Source: CAZCCM01 sp964616165
GTDB lineage: Bacteria > Bacillota > Clostridia > TANB77 > CAG-508
Reading direction: 5' to 3'
NCBI GenBank assembly: GCA_964616165.1
Contig: CAZTTS010000001.1
Location: 31,663-95,662, forward strand
Length of the DNA stretch: 64,000 bases
Shown here: in pieces, positions 34,308 through 43,580 of the stretch
Layout of the letters: each line of letters opens with the position of its first letter
How positions within the stretch are numbered: position 1 is the first letter of the stretch
Made by a program: the position numbers and the translations under genes
The notes under the pieces: generated by a model
Told to the model about the DNA's origin: nothing
Database searches by the model: none
The model's input: only the letters and a program-made list of their open reading frames with translations

Positions 34308-35498
34308 ATGAAAAAATTATTTAATTTAAATTTGTTTATATTTTTAGGTTTAATTTTAGGTATAATTGGAGGAATTTTTCTACCAAATATAATGCCTAAA
34401 ATTTCTTTTATTGGAGATGTTTATATTAATTTATTAAAAGTAATACTTATACCAGTAATATTTACTACAGTAAGCTTATCAGTATATAAGAGTTTATCAA
34501 ACAAAAAGCTAGGTGTAATAAAAGCAATATTATTATTTGTTATAATATTTATTGTGGTTTTTATATTTACAAGCTTTGTTTTTAAATGTGTTAACCTAGG
34601 CTCTAATTACAATATAAATACTGAAGAATATGTTGAAGAAGTAGAAAAGTTTGAAATAAGCAAATTCTTTTTAAACACATTTCAAAGTAATTTTGTTGAT
34701 ATTATAAAAGACAATAATATTTTGTTTGTTATAATATTTGCAGGTTTTTTTGCTCTTGCTAATTTTAAAACAGAAAAAGGTGATAAATTAATTGAAATAA
34801 TAGAAACTTCTACTAAAGTATTGAATAAAATAGTAGAATATATTATTTATTTAACACCTATAGCGATTATTCCTTTAATAGGGAATGTTATTGCAAACTA
34901 TGGAACTGAAATTTTAGGAACAACATTAAAATATATAGCATTAATTTATCTTTTATCTATAATTGTAATAGTTATTTTAACTCTTTTAGTTTTAACTAGA
35001 GTAAAAACAGTTTCATATATTAGAAAATTGTTTAAAATAGGAATAATGTCTTTATCAACCTGTTCCTCTTTAGCAACATTACCATTTGCATTAAAACTTT
35101 TAAAAGAAGAAAAAAATATTGATAAAGAAAAAGCAGATGTAATTCTTCCACTTGGTGTTGCAATAAGCAAAATTGGAGGAGCTATTTCATTTGCGGCATT
35201 AGCAATGTTTACAAGTCAAATATATGGCATACCAATTACTTTTATGCAATTTATATTAATGCTGACTTTAGCACTCCTTATTAATTTTAGTGCTGCAGGT
35301 TTGCCAGGTGGTGGAATTGTAGTTGGTGCAGCCTACACTGCATCTTTAGGACTACCTTTAGGTTTTATTGGCATATATGCTGGAATATATAGGTTGTTAG
35401 ATATGGCTTATACAACAGTTAATATGAATGCAAATATTAATATAACAGCTTTGCTGTCTAAGAAAAAGAGTATAGAAATACAAAGAGAAGGGAAATAG
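34308..35498 (+). CDS. Dicarboxylate/amino acid:cation symporter (DAACS family)
   Basis: An ~8-span membrane transporter. FLGLILGIIGGIFLP and LLKVILIPVIFTTVS are the opening spans; STCSSLATLPFALKLL corresponds to the serine-rich hairpin HP1 (SSxATLP), and AAGLPGGGIVVGAAY to the HP2 region that gates substrate. The family imports glutamate, aspartate, serine/threonine or dicarboxylates with Na+ or H+. AAAGAGGTG before the ATG at 34308 favours that start over 34290. The length is about 396. Confidence 0.88.
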   Translation: MKKLFNLNLFIFLGLILGIIGGIFLPNIMPKISFIGDVYINLLKVILIPVIFTTVSLSVYKSLSNKKLGVIKAILLFVIIFIVVFIFTSFVFKCVNLGSNYNINTEEYVEEVEKFEISKFFLNTFQSNFVDIIKDNNILFVIIFAGFFALANFKTEKGDKLIEIIETSTKVLNKIVEYIIYLTPIAIIPLIGNVIANYGTEILGTTLKYIALIYLLSIIVIVILTLLVLTRVKTVSYIRKLFKIGIMSLSTCSSLATLPFALKLLKEEKNIDKEKADVILPLGVAISKIGGAISFAALAMFTSQIYGIPITFMQFILMLTLALLINFSAAGLPGGGIVVGAAYTASLGLPLGFIGIYAGIYRLLDMAYTTVNMNANINITALLSKKKSIEIQREGK

Positions 35499-35511
35499 AA
35501 AAAGTAAGAAT

Positions 35512-36027
35512 ATGATAATACTAGAACAATATAGAGATATATGGATGAGCGAAAAGATGGATGAAGTGATAGGGTTTTATCCAAGAGAGTTTTATTGTTT
35601 TGACAATTTTAGTTCTTTTAAAGTTTTTTATAATGGATATTTATATTCAACATTAGAAGAGGCATATCAAGCAATAGGATTTAAAGAAAGTGCTCCTGAA
35701 ATTTATGATGAAATTATAAAGAGTTATTCTGCTCATGAAGCACAAAAAATAGCTTATAAAAATAAAGACAAACAAAGAGAAGATTGGGATGAAGTGAAAG
35801 TAGATATAATGGAAAAGCTAATAAGAGCTAAATTAGAACAAAATCCATATGTAAAAAAGAAATTGTTAGATACAAAGGACTATTTAATTGTTGAAGATTC
35901 ACCGAAAGACGATTTTTGGGGTTGGGGAGAAGACCGAAAAGGCGAAAATCAGTTAGGTAAATTATGGATGAAACTAAGAGACGAACTAAGAAAAAGAGAA
36001 ACACAGTCCATTGATAATGTGTTTTGA
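35512..36027 (+). CDS. NADAR-family protein (YbiA-like)
   Basis: A 171-residue protein. FSSFKVFYNGYLYSTLEEAYQA at the N-terminus and FWGWGEDRKGENQLGKLWMK at the C-terminus are hallmarks of the NADAR fold (NAD/ADP-ribose-associated; YbiA-type members hydrolyse N-glycosidic bonds of riboflavin intermediates or remove ADP-ribose from guanine). It is 13 bases after the transporter gene with a weak ribosome binding site, suggesting cotranscription. The actual substrate is unknown. Confidence 0.85.
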   Translation: MIILEQYRDIWMSEKMDEVIGFYPREFYCFDNFSSFKVFYNGYLYSTLEEAYQAIGFKESAPEIYDEIIKSYSAHEAQKIAYKNKDKQREDWDEVKVDIMEKLIRAKLEQNPYVKKKLLDTKDYLIVEDSPKDDFWGWGEDRKGENQLGKLWMKLRDELRKRETQSIDNVF

Positions 36028-36076
36028 TTAAATTATAATAAATTTATAATAATAATAAAAAAATAAAGGAGATATT

Positions 36077-36946
36077 ATGAAAAAAGGAAGTAAAATATTT
36101 ATAATAGTAATATTGTTTTTAATTGTTATAGCAATTTTAGCATACTTTTTTTATCCTCAAATACTAGAATTATTACATAAAAATGGGCAGGATGCAGAAG
36201 AACAAGAACTAGAAGAGGTAGAAGAGCAAGATAAAAGTATAGAAGCAGTGAGAAAAGTAGTTTTAAATGGAAAAGAGCAGAGCCTAAGATTTGAATATGT
36301 TTATGATCAAAAAACAAGAAATGCAACAGATTATGATCTAAAACAAGGAAAAGAAAAACAAGTTTTTAATGATGTTAAAGCAAAACTGTATTTAGATGAT
36401 GTATATTTAGGAGAAGCCTATTTGTATGATAATAGCTATTATTTAGACGAATTTGATAATCCTATAGAAAAAGCTATCACTTTAGAAGACACTAAAAATT
36501 ATATGAAAAATGAATTTATATTAGAAGATGTGGTAGATTATAAAACAATTAAAGGGCAAAATAAGAGTAAAGAGATAAAAGATTTTCTTTATATAAAAAT
36601 TCTTGATACAGGTTATACTATTGCAATAGCTGAAGAAACTCTTCCTTTATATTTATATTTTCCTTTTATTATAAACGATAAAGGAGAAAAGATATATGAA
36701 ATAGAAGGAGCTGTAAAGCAAATTAATATTCCAGAATTTCCAATGTCTAGCGAAGATAAAGAAAAATATGGTGAAGGAAAAATTCATTTTTATGAACAAG
36801 ACGGGTTGACTAAAATAGAACATATAGCTGTTGAATATACTGAAGAAGAAGAAAGTTGGCATAACCATAAATTTTATATTAGAACTCTTTATTTGTTTGA
36901 AGGCGAAATGAAAGAAGAAAAAAGATTTTTAGAAAAATATGAATAA
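36077..36946 (+). CDS. Membrane-anchored extracellular protein, paralogue 1
   Basis: AAAGGAGATATT precedes the ATG. KKGSKIFIIVILFLIVIAIL is an N-terminal signal anchor; an acidic linker follows (EEQELEEVEEQ), then an outside domain of ~230 residues beginning RKVVLNGKEQSLRFEYVY. It is a paralogue of the next gene: shared features include the KKG-KIFI anchor, VR-K-LNGKE, NEFILEDVV, VIKG/TIKG and INDKGE/LNDKGE. No enzyme motif was recognised. Confidence 0.75.
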   Translation: MKKGSKIFIIVILFLIVIAILAYFFYPQILELLHKNGQDAEEQELEEVEEQDKSIEAVRKVVLNGKEQSLRFEYVYDQKTRNATDYDLKQGKEKQVFNDVKAKLYLDDVYLGEAYLYDNSYYLDEFDNPIEKAITLEDTKNYMKNEFILEDVVDYKTIKGQNKSKEIKDFLYIKILDTGYTIAIAEETLPLYLYFPFIINDKGEKIYEIEGAVKQINIPEFPMSSEDKEKYGEGKIHFYEQDGLTKIEHIAVEYTEEEESWHNHKFYIRTLYLFEGEMKEEKRFLEKYE

Positions 36947-36985
36947 TATAAAAAATAAAAAAATAAATAAAATAAAGGAGAAAAA

Positions 36986-37942
36986 ATGAAAAAAGGAATT
37001 AAAATTTTTATAACTATTTTAGTGTTTGTTTTAATAATAGGCGCTGTATTAACTGCTGCTTATTATTTAGATGCAGATTTCTTAAAAACATTTAAGAAAG
37101 GTGAAGGTACAGAACATACAAGTGAAGATGTAAAAAATTTACCGGAAATTAAGGATAAAACAGAAGGACAAGTTAGGAAAATAATATTAAATGGAAAAGA
37201 ACATACTTTATCATTTAAATATTTTTATTTTGAAAAAAATAATATTGATGATATAGGCTTAGGTGAAGATCATTATGTTGAAGCAGGTTCAAAAACGATT
37301 ACTTCAGCAGAATATGAAACCTCTCCGAAGTATGTAGTAGGAGTTGGAGTTTATTTTAACGATGTTTTATTAAATGACAATGTATATGTTAAAGCTGCAT
37401 GGGAGGCAAATGCTACCTTAGATACTATAAAAAACAAAATGCTAAATGAGTTTATTTTAGAAGATGTTGTAGAAACTAAAGTAATTAAAGGAAGCTTAGA
37501 TGGTGAAACAACTCAAACTATAGAATACTTATTTTTAACCACTTATGCCATTCCAAGACAAGCAATGGTAAGTTGTCCTCCCAAATATACACCTTTAATT
37601 TTAAACGATAAGGGAGAAATACTTCATGAAATTGAAGATAATCATTCTAGTGGTACCGTAGAGTATAAATTAACAGATGGTTTTGAACAACAAAAATATG
37701 ACAAACATGGATTTCGTCACTATCAAGATGATGGAGTAGATTATATTCAATATCTAGCACATGAAGATATTCTACAAGGAAACAGAATATTAAGAAGAAA
37801 CTTTTATATTAAAACAATACATGTTGAAAATAATGAAATAAAATCTACAATAAAAAAGTTAAGCAAAGAAGAAATCGAGATAGGTTCAGGAGAAACAACA
37901 CTAGAAGATGAAGCAGAATGGGATGAAGAGGTTATTGATTAA
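36986..37942 (+). CDS. Membrane-anchored extracellular protein, paralogue 2
   Basis: This has the same architecture as the gene 39 bases upstream: anchor IKIFITILVFVLIIGAVL, acidic linker, and an outer domain starting VRKIILNGKEHTLSFKYFYF. NEFILEDVVETKVIKG and LILNDKGEILHEIE match the paralogue. AAAGGAGAAAAA supports the ATG. The pair arose by tandem duplication and has diverged considerably. Function unknown; the terminator at 37985 ends the unit. Confidence 0.75.
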   Translation: MKKGIKIFITILVFVLIIGAVLTAAYYLDADFLKTFKKGEGTEHTSEDVKNLPEIKDKTEGQVRKIILNGKEHTLSFKYFYFEKNNIDDIGLGEDHYVEAGSKTITSAEYETSPKYVVGVGVYFNDVLLNDNVYVKAAWEANATLDTIKNKMLNEFILEDVVETKVIKGSLDGETTQTIEYLFLTTYAIPRQAMVSCPPKYTPLILNDKGEILHEIEDNHSSGTVEYKLTDGFEQQKYDKHGFRHYQDDGVDYIQYLAHEDILQGNRILRRNFYIKTIHVENNEIKSTIKKLSKEEIEIGSGETTLEDEAEWDEEVID

Positions 37943-37984
37943 TAAAAATGGAAAAAATAATTAGGTAAGCGCAAAAAATATAAG

Positions 37985-38013
37985 AAACTTGTATGAAAAT
38001 ACAAGTTTTTTGT
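37985..38013 (+). terminator. Terminator of the paralogue pair
   Basis: AAACTTGTA (37985-37993), loop TGAAAA, TACAAGTTT (38000-38008), TTTTG. Confidence 0.85.
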
Positions 38014-38132
38014 TTTTTATGGTAACTAAATTGTATAAAATGTATGTTAATTTTGTAATTTAAGATTCAAATCATTGAAAAAACATATTAAAAGCTATAT
38101 ATAGAAAGTAATTATATGTAGGAGAAAATATA

Positions 38133-39923
38133 GTGGCAGAAAAAATACAGATTAAAGATAATAATCTAGCACAATTGTTTGTAAAAGAACTTATAGCTTT
38201 AGGTGTTCGAAAAGAAGACACTTCTTTAGATAAGATTATGTTTACCAAAGAAGAATTATCTCAAATTACTAAATTAAATATAGATGGACATCAAATTGAA
38301 AGTATAGAAGGTTTAGAAAACTGCACTAATTTAACAGCATTATATATTGAATCTCCTAGTCTTGAGGCTATCTTAGAAAATCTTAGTGAAGAAGAAAAAG
38401 ATAGCTATCTATCACAACGTAAAAGTATTGTTGATCCAAGTATAATAGAAAAGCTAGAAAGTTTAGAAATATTAACTATTAAACATGAATCAAGTTTAAC
38501 TAGCTTAGATTTAACCCGCTTGCAAAATTTAAGAGTTTTAGCCTTAGAAAATAATATAAATTTGTTAGAAATAAAGGGGATTGAAGAATTAAAAAAATTA
38601 GAAGAACTCTCTTTACACCAAACTCCAGTAGAAAGCCCATTAAAAATAGATCAATTATTAGACCAAAACACATTAACAGAGCTAAGCTTAGATGTAGATA
38701 TGTATCCTCAATTAGTACAAGAAAATCCTGAAATTGCAGAGAAGTTATTAGAAAAACAAGAAAACGAGGGACTTTCAGTTAATTTTAGAGAAAATTTAAC
38801 AAATTTGAGAACACAAGAACTTTCACTTGAAAAGTTAAGAACAATGGATGAAAAAGTACAATTAATTTTAGAAGATATAATAGATTTTGATTATACTACA
38901 GCAGAAAAAATTGCTGCAATATATACATATATTACTAAGAATATAACACAAAATAGAGAAGCTGACGTATTACAAAGAGAAATTCAATTACCTACTACAG
39001 GTATTGAATCAAAAGTTTTAGACGAAAAGTTTGAAAGAATGTTGGATGAAAAAAGATCTACATATAGTACCATTATGAGAGAAGAAGGCATTTCGGAAGG
39101 CTATGCAAATTTAATGCATTATATGCTGAGGTCAATAGGTGTACGTTCAAAAGTTATAGAATCTCAGACTAATAAGGATATGAATAACTTAGATAGTAGA
39201 AGTAATCATTCAGTAATTAGAGTAATGATAGATAATGATTGGTACTATTTTGACCCTACTTTAGATAAAGAAAGACGAGAATTTAAAAACTTTTTTAAAA
39301 CAAAAGAAGAATTTAGTGAAAATCATGAATTGAGCGGACAAGAATTTGAAATACAAACTCCAATAATAAAAGCTTATACAAATTTAGAATTAACACAAAT
39401 AACAAATAAGGTATATGGAGATATTGAAAGAAAAGAGAATCAATTAGAAGAAAATTCAATGAGTGCACATTTAAAAGATGGAAACATAGCTGCATATGAA
39501 GAAAAAACTTTAGGTACTGCAAGTGCATCAGCTAAAGTTGTGTCTGATAGCGTAAAAGAACAGTCTAACAGTGATGGCGTTACTAAAGAATCTGATAGTT
39601 CTAGGGATTATGAAGTAAAAGATCAAGAGCGCACTCCTGAAGAAGAAACTCTAAAAAGTGATATGGAAGAAATAAAAGACAAGTTAATAGATTCGTATAC
39701 AAGAGGAAAAATAACAAAAGAAGATTTAGACAGAGCATTAGGAAATTTAAAAAGAACACTTGAAGATAGAAAAAAAGAAGAAGTTAAAAAAGAAATAGAA
39801 AAAAAAGTAGAAGAAAATAAAGAGCAAGAACAAAAACAAGGAGATGAGCAGGAAGATGAGCAAGAAGAAAAACAAAAAGAAGAACAAGAAGATGAAGGTC
39901 GAGGACGTGGTCTATGGGACTAG
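38133..39923 (+). CDS. LRR plus degenerate transglutaminase-like protein
   Basis: The start is GTG at 38133 with GGAG eight bases upstream. Residues ~45-220 are leucine-rich repeats (KLNIDGHQIESIEGLENCTN, SLEILTIKHESSLTSLDL). Residues ~290-390 match a transglutaminase/protease-like core: EEGISEGYANLMHYMLRSIG, NHSVIRVMIDNDWYYFDPTL. In active members the first block is G-x-C-x-G-Y-A; here Ser replaces the nucleophilic Cys, while His and Asp are kept. The last ~100 residues are Glu/Lys/Gln-rich. There is no signal peptide. It overlaps the next gene by ten bases and lies just upstream of T4SS operon P2, so it might be a T4SS-linked scaffold or substrate (inference). Confidence 0.75.
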   Translation: MAEKIQIKDNNLAQLFVKELIALGVRKEDTSLDKIMFTKEELSQITKLNIDGHQIESIEGLENCTNLTALYIESPSLEAILENLSEEEKDSYLSQRKSIVDPSIIEKLESLEILTIKHESSLTSLDLTRLQNLRVLALENNINLLEIKGIEELKKLEELSLHQTPVESPLKIDQLLDQNTLTELSLDVDMYPQLVQENPEIAEKLLEKQENEGLSVNFRENLTNLRTQELSLEKLRTMDEKVQLILEDIIDFDYTTAEKIAAIYTYITKNITQNREADVLQREIQLPTTGIESKVLDEKFERMLDEKRSTYSTIMREEGISEGYANLMHYMLRSIGVRSKVIESQTNKDMNNLDSRSNHSVIRVMIDNDWYYFDPTLDKERREFKNFFKTKEEFSENHELSGQEFEIQTPIIKAYTNLELTQITNKVYGDIERKENQLEENSMSAHLKDGNIAAYEEKTLGTASASAKVVSDSVKEQSNSDGVTKESDSSRDYEVKDQERTPEEETLKSDMEEIKDKLIDSYTRGKITKEDLDRALGNLKRTLEDRKKEEVKKEIEKKVEENKEQEQKQGDEQEDEQEEKQKEEQEDEGRGRGLWD

Positions 39924-40360
39924 AATTAAATAAAATATATTCAGAAGTATATAGTGTATTAGAAATGTTAGGTGATGGTTTTGTTAATAAATTGCCAGCA
40001 CATTTGTATACTTTGATTCAAGAAGAAAAGCTGCATGAATATAATCCACAATATACTTTGAGTATAGCATTAGAAGAACAAGATATTAAAAAAGAAGCAT
40101 TGTCGATGATAGCACTATTTCATCTTACTTATTGGTGTGAAACTCCTGAAGAAAGAGAAGCATTAACTAAAAAACTTGAAGGAAACAAAGTTAAGAATGA
40201 AGAAAGAAATATTAATGCAGAACTATTTCCAAAAAGACAAAAAAACATAGTGGAACCAATAGAAATTAGAGAAAATCTTGAAATAATAGAAAAGAAAGAA
40301 TCAATTTTACAAAAAATAATTAATAGAATTAAAAGAATTTTTTTAATAAGAGGAAGATAG
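39914..40360 (+). CDS. Hypothetical protein coupled to the LRR gene
   Basis: A 148-residue, mostly helical cytosolic protein that overlaps the LRR gene by ten bases, with GAGG shortly upstream, so translation is coupled. LPAHLYTLIQEEKLHEYNP and EEQDIKKEALSMIALFHLTY are the clearest segments. A middle charged stretch and a basic C-terminus (IINRIKRIFLIRGR) could contact membrane or nucleic acid. I recall similar short proteins near mobile or secretion genes in Clostridia, but cannot name a family. Confidence 0.65.
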   Translation: MGLELNKIYSEVYSVLEMLGDGFVNKLPAHLYTLIQEEKLHEYNPQYTLSIALEEQDIKKEALSMIALFHLTYWCETPEEREALTKKLEGNKVKNEERNINAELFPKRQKNIVEPIEIRENLEIIEKKESILQKIINRIKRIFLIRGR

Positions 40361-40375
40361 TTTAATACGAAAATA

Positions 40376-40404
40376 TTGACACAAAAACATATAAGTGGTA
40401 TATT
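40376..40404 (+). promoter_or_regulatory. T4SS promoter P2
   Basis: TTGACA (40376-40381), 17 bp ending AAGTGG, TATATT (40399-40404), GCC. The spacer agrees with that of P3 at 15 of 17 positions, and P1 shares the GTG-TATATTGCC block. It drives the small membrane peptide and the VirD4 gene. Confidence 0.8.
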
Positions 40405-40428
40405 GCCTTAAATTAAAGGAGGTATAAA

Positions 40429-40563
40429 ATAAACCATTTATTTTTTATTATTCTTATCTTAAATATACTTATTATAATCTATTTCATATATTCAGTTTTT
40501 GAATCAATCTTTTTTCAAAACAAACAAGGAAGTAAATTAAAAAAAGAGCAATCAAAAAAGTAA
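40429..40563 (+). CDS. 44-codon membrane peptide with apparent ATA start
   Basis: An ideal AAAGGAGG (40415-40422) is followed after six bases by ATA (40429) and 43 further sense codons to TAA. No ATG, GTG or TTG exists in this frame. The peptide would be one hydrophobic span (LFFIILILNILIIIYFIYSV) and a Lys/Gln-rich tail ending KKEQSKK. It sits between P2 and the VirD4 gene, which starts ten bases after its stop. Small single-span proteins are common T4SS partners. An AUA start is unusual, so this is a proposal from the sequence, not a certainty. Confidence 0.55.
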   Translation: MNHLFFIILILNILIIIYFIYSVFESIFFQNKQGSKLKKEQSKK

Positions 40564-40573
40564 AAGAGGTAAA

Positions 40574-42289
40574 TTGAAAAAATATTTATTATTTTTAATT
40601 TTTGTTATATTAATGTATTTTGGTATATATGCATATGTTTATCCAGTCTTTAATCTTTCTGAAGTCATATTTCCGTATGCTCTTCATCCATTTAATATAG
40701 TAAAAGAATATCCAGAATTATGGGACAAAATAAAGAAAATTTTTCATGTTTCAAATATTTTAGTCTTTTTTATTATAAATTATATGACAATTACAGGTCA
40801 AATTTTAAAACAAGAAAAAGATAATATAAAGAAGATTAAAAGCAAAAAGAAATCAAAATCAAAAAATAATGATGAAAAGATTAATAATAATGAGTTAAAT
40901 ATATTATTAGGATTTAATGAGAAAGAAGAAGCTGTATATTTAAGGCAAAAGGCTTTATTTCAAAATATATTAATAACGGGTAGTATTGGAACAGGCAAAA
41001 CTTCTTCTGCTATGTATCCTATTACTAGACAACTTTTAGAATATAGGAATGAAGAAGGGAATCAAATAGGAGGTTTAGTTTTAGATGTTAAAGGAAATTA
41101 TTATAAAGAAGTAAAAGAAATGTTAAAAAATGAAAATAGAGAAAAAGATTTAATTGTAATAGATCTGTCTGGAAATATAAAGTATAATCCTTTAGATAAA
41201 AAAGATTTGAATCCGGAAATTTTAGCTAATAGACTAAAAAATATCTTGTTATTATTTAGCCCTGAAACAACAGAAAGTTTCTGGCTAGATAAAACAGAGA
41301 ACTTAATTACTGAAGTTATTAAATTTATTAGAATATATAATGATTTTTATGTTGATTTTGTTGAACTTAATAAAATTATTAATTCAAAAGAATATTATGA
41401 AAAAAAGTTATATGAAGTAAAAAAAAGATTGTATAAAGGAAAGTTAAGCAAAAAAGAAATTTATGATTTATCTACATTTATAGATTTTTATACTAATGAG
41501 TTTTTAAATTTAGATTCTAGAACATCTAGTATTATTAAATCAGAATTATCTAGAATAACTTCAATATTTATATCAAATTATAATATTAATCAATGTTTTT
41601 GTCCTAAAAAAGAAGAAATAAATTTTTCTGGATTTGAAGAATGTATTGAAAAAGGTCAAGTTGTAGTTTTGAATATGAATATTTCTGAATATAGAAATCT
41701 ATCTAAAATAATAGCAGCATATTTAAAATTTGATTTTCAAACAGCGGTTTTAAAAAGATTAGGTCAAAGTATAAATATTAAAGAAGTGTTTTTCATATCT
41801 GATGAATATCAAGAATATGTTACAGAATCAGATGCAAATTTTTATGCAACTGCTAGAGAAGCAAAATGCATAAATATAGTTGCAACACAAAGTTATACAT
41901 CATTACAAAATGCATTATCATCAAAAGAATCTACAGATGTAATAATACAAAACATTATTAATAAAATTTGGCTTAGAATTGATGATAATTATACGATTGA
42001 GTCTGCAATTAAACAGATAGGCAAAGAAGAAAAAGAAAGAGTTGGTAAAACATTGTCAGAAAATTCTAAAACTAGCATGTATAACTATTTTACAAAAAGT
42101 TTTACTTCAATAGACTCAGGTCTTTCAGAGAGTTATAATAAAACATATCAATTAGAAGATAGATTTAATCCAAAATTCTTTTCACAAGAATTAGAAATAT
42201 TTGAAGCATTAATATTTATATCAGATGGGAAGAAAATATTAATACCTGAAAAAATAAAATTAATACCAGAGTTTTTAAGAATGAAATAA
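40574..42289 (+). CDS. VirD4/TraG-type coupling ATPase
   Basis: Type IV coupling protein that would bring DNA or protein substrates to the secretion channel. Two N-terminal hydrophobic segments (about 3-22 and 57-73) anchor it. Walker A TGSIGTGKTSS is at about residues 135-145, GGLVLDVKGNYYKEVKEML follows as in TraG proteins, and Walker B is VFFISDEYQEYV, with ATQSYTSLQNAL downstream (TQ sensor). The length of 571 is typical. The start is TTG, with AAAGAGGT four bases upstream. It is transcribed from P2 and ended by the hairpin at 42298-42323. No relaxase gene is near. Confidence 0.9.
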   Translation: MKKYLLFLIFVILMYFGIYAYVYPVFNLSEVIFPYALHPFNIVKEYPELWDKIKKIFHVSNILVFFIINYMTITGQILKQEKDNIKKIKSKKKSKSKNNDEKINNNELNILLGFNEKEEAVYLRQKALFQNILITGSIGTGKTSSAMYPITRQLLEYRNEEGNQIGGLVLDVKGNYYKEVKEMLKNENREKDLIVIDLSGNIKYNPLDKKDLNPEILANRLKNILLLFSPETTESFWLDKTENLITEVIKFIRIYNDFYVDFVELNKIINSKEYYEKKLYEVKKRLYKGKLSKKEIYDLSTFIDFYTNEFLNLDSRTSSIIKSELSRITSIFISNYNINQCFCPKKEEINFSGFEECIEKGQVVVLNMNISEYRNLSKIIAAYLKFDFQTAVLKRLGQSINIKEVFFISDEYQEYVTESDANFYATAREAKCINIVATQSYTSLQNALSSKESTDVIIQNIINKIWLRIDDNYTIESAIKQIGKEEKERVGKTLSENSKTSMYNYFTKSFTSIDSGLSESYNKTYQLEDRFNPKFFSQELEIFEALIFISDGKKILIPEKIKLIPEFLRMK

Positions 42290-42297
42290 AATTAAAG

Positions 42298-42323
42298 AAA
42301 GAGCTATTTTTAATAGCTCTTTT
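42298..42323 (+). terminator. Terminator of the P2 operon
   Basis: AAAGAGCTATT, loop TTT, AATAGCTCTTTT; perfect stem with U-tract. Confidence 0.9.
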
Positions 42324-42400
42324 CTAATTTATAATTTAAATATATCTAGTAATTTTTATTATGTTTAAAAATTTTTTAATTTTCTTCTGTAATTTTCTTT

Positions 42401-43417
42401 TTATAATAAAATTACATTGGCGTCTTTGCTTGTAATTAAAGTTTCATCTGACCAAACAGAGGCCTGTACTTCGCCTATATGAACCTTGTGCATAAAAAAC
42501 ATACACATTCTTGATTGGCCAATTCCTCCTCCAATTGTTAGAGGTAGTTCGTTATTTAAAAGTGCTTTGTGATAAGGCATTGTTAATCGATCTTCACTAT
42601 TTGCTAAAGTTATTTGATCTTTTAAACTTTTTTCGTCAACTCTAATTCCCATTGAAGAAAGTTCCATAGCTCTGTTTAGAACAGGATACCAAAATATAAT
42701 ATCTCCATTTAGATTCCAGTCATCATAGTCGGGTGCCCTAACACCATGTGGTTCACCTGATTTTAATTTATGACCTATTTGCATAAGAAAAATTGCTTTC
42801 TTATCTTTTGTGATTGCTTCTTCTCTTGCATCTGGATCTAAGTGAGGATAAAGATCTTCTAATTCTTGTGCCGTTAAAAAATAAATGTCATCTGGAAGCA
42901 TTGGTGTAAGACTAGGATATAGATTACAAATATAAGCTTCTGTTTTTTTAAAAACTTTATAAATTCTCTTAACAATATTTTTTAGACTTTCAATATTTCT
43001 ATCTTCTTTTGAAATGATTAGCTCCCAATCCCATTGATCAACATAAATAGAATGAAGATTTCCTAAATCTTCGTCACGTCTGATTGCATTCATGTCAGCA
43101 TAAAGCCCTTCTCCTAATTTAAAATTATATCTTTTAAGTGCAAATCTTTTCCATTTAGCTAAAGATTGTACAATTTCAGAAGTAGCTTCAAAATCTTTTA
43201 CATCGAAAGAAACTGGTCTTTCAATACCACTAAGATTGTCATTTAAGCCTGTTTCTGGTCTTACAATTATAGGTGCTGATATTCTAGTTAAATTTAGTTC
43301 TTCCCCAAGCTTTTGTTCAAAGTAGTCTTTGATTTGTTTGATTGCTGCCACTGTTTCCCTGATATCAAGCTTGGAGATGTAATTTTCAGGGAAAATGTGT
43401 TCGTATGATATTGACAT
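42401..43417 (-). CDS. asnA: Aspartate-ammonia ligase (AsnA)
   Basis: Makes asparagine from aspartate, ATP and free ammonia; a class II synthetase-like fold related to AspRS. Landmarks: LTRISAPIIVRPETGLNDNL, RPVSFDVK, LHSIYVDQWDWELIISKEDR, AIFLMQIGHKLKSGEPHGVR and GGGIGQSRMCMFFM. The length of 338 is normal. AGGAAGGAACTAAT precedes the ATG on the minus strand. It is a housekeeping gene lying between two T4SS operons and is not cotranscribed with them. Confidence 0.95.
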   Translation of the reverse strand: MSISYEHIFPENYISKLDIRETVAAIKQIKDYFEQKLGEELNLTRISAPIIVRPETGLNDNLSGIERPVSFDVKDFEATSEIVQSLAKWKRFALKRYNFKLGEGLYADMNAIRRDEDLGNLHSIYVDQWDWELIISKEDRNIESLKNIVKRIYKVFKKTEAYICNLYPSLTPMLPDDIYFLTAQELEDLYPHLDPDAREEAITKDKKAIFLMQIGHKLKSGEPHGVRAPDYDDWNLNGDIIFWYPVLNRAMELSSMGIRVDEKSLKDQITLANSEDRLTMPYHKALLNNELPLTIGGGIGQSRMCMFFMHKVHIGEVQASVWSDETLITSKDANVILL

Positions 43418-43548
43418 ATTAGTTCCTTCCTTTCTTAGTAATAAATGTCAATAGGATAACATATAAGAGAACTTTTTGCAATAAGTTAAAAGGGAAATAT
43501 AAAATATAAGCTTAAAAAACTTTTTATTTTAAACGAATATCAAAATAA

Positions 43549-43577
43549 TTGACACAAAAATAAATAAGTGGTATATT
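43549..43577 (+). promoter_or_regulatory. T4SS promoter P3
   Basis: TTGACA (43549-43554), 17 bp ending AAGTGG, TATATT (43572-43577), GCC. It is nearly identical to P2. It is followed directly by the palindrome at 43581-43601. Confidence 0.8.
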
Positions 43578-43580
43578 GCC

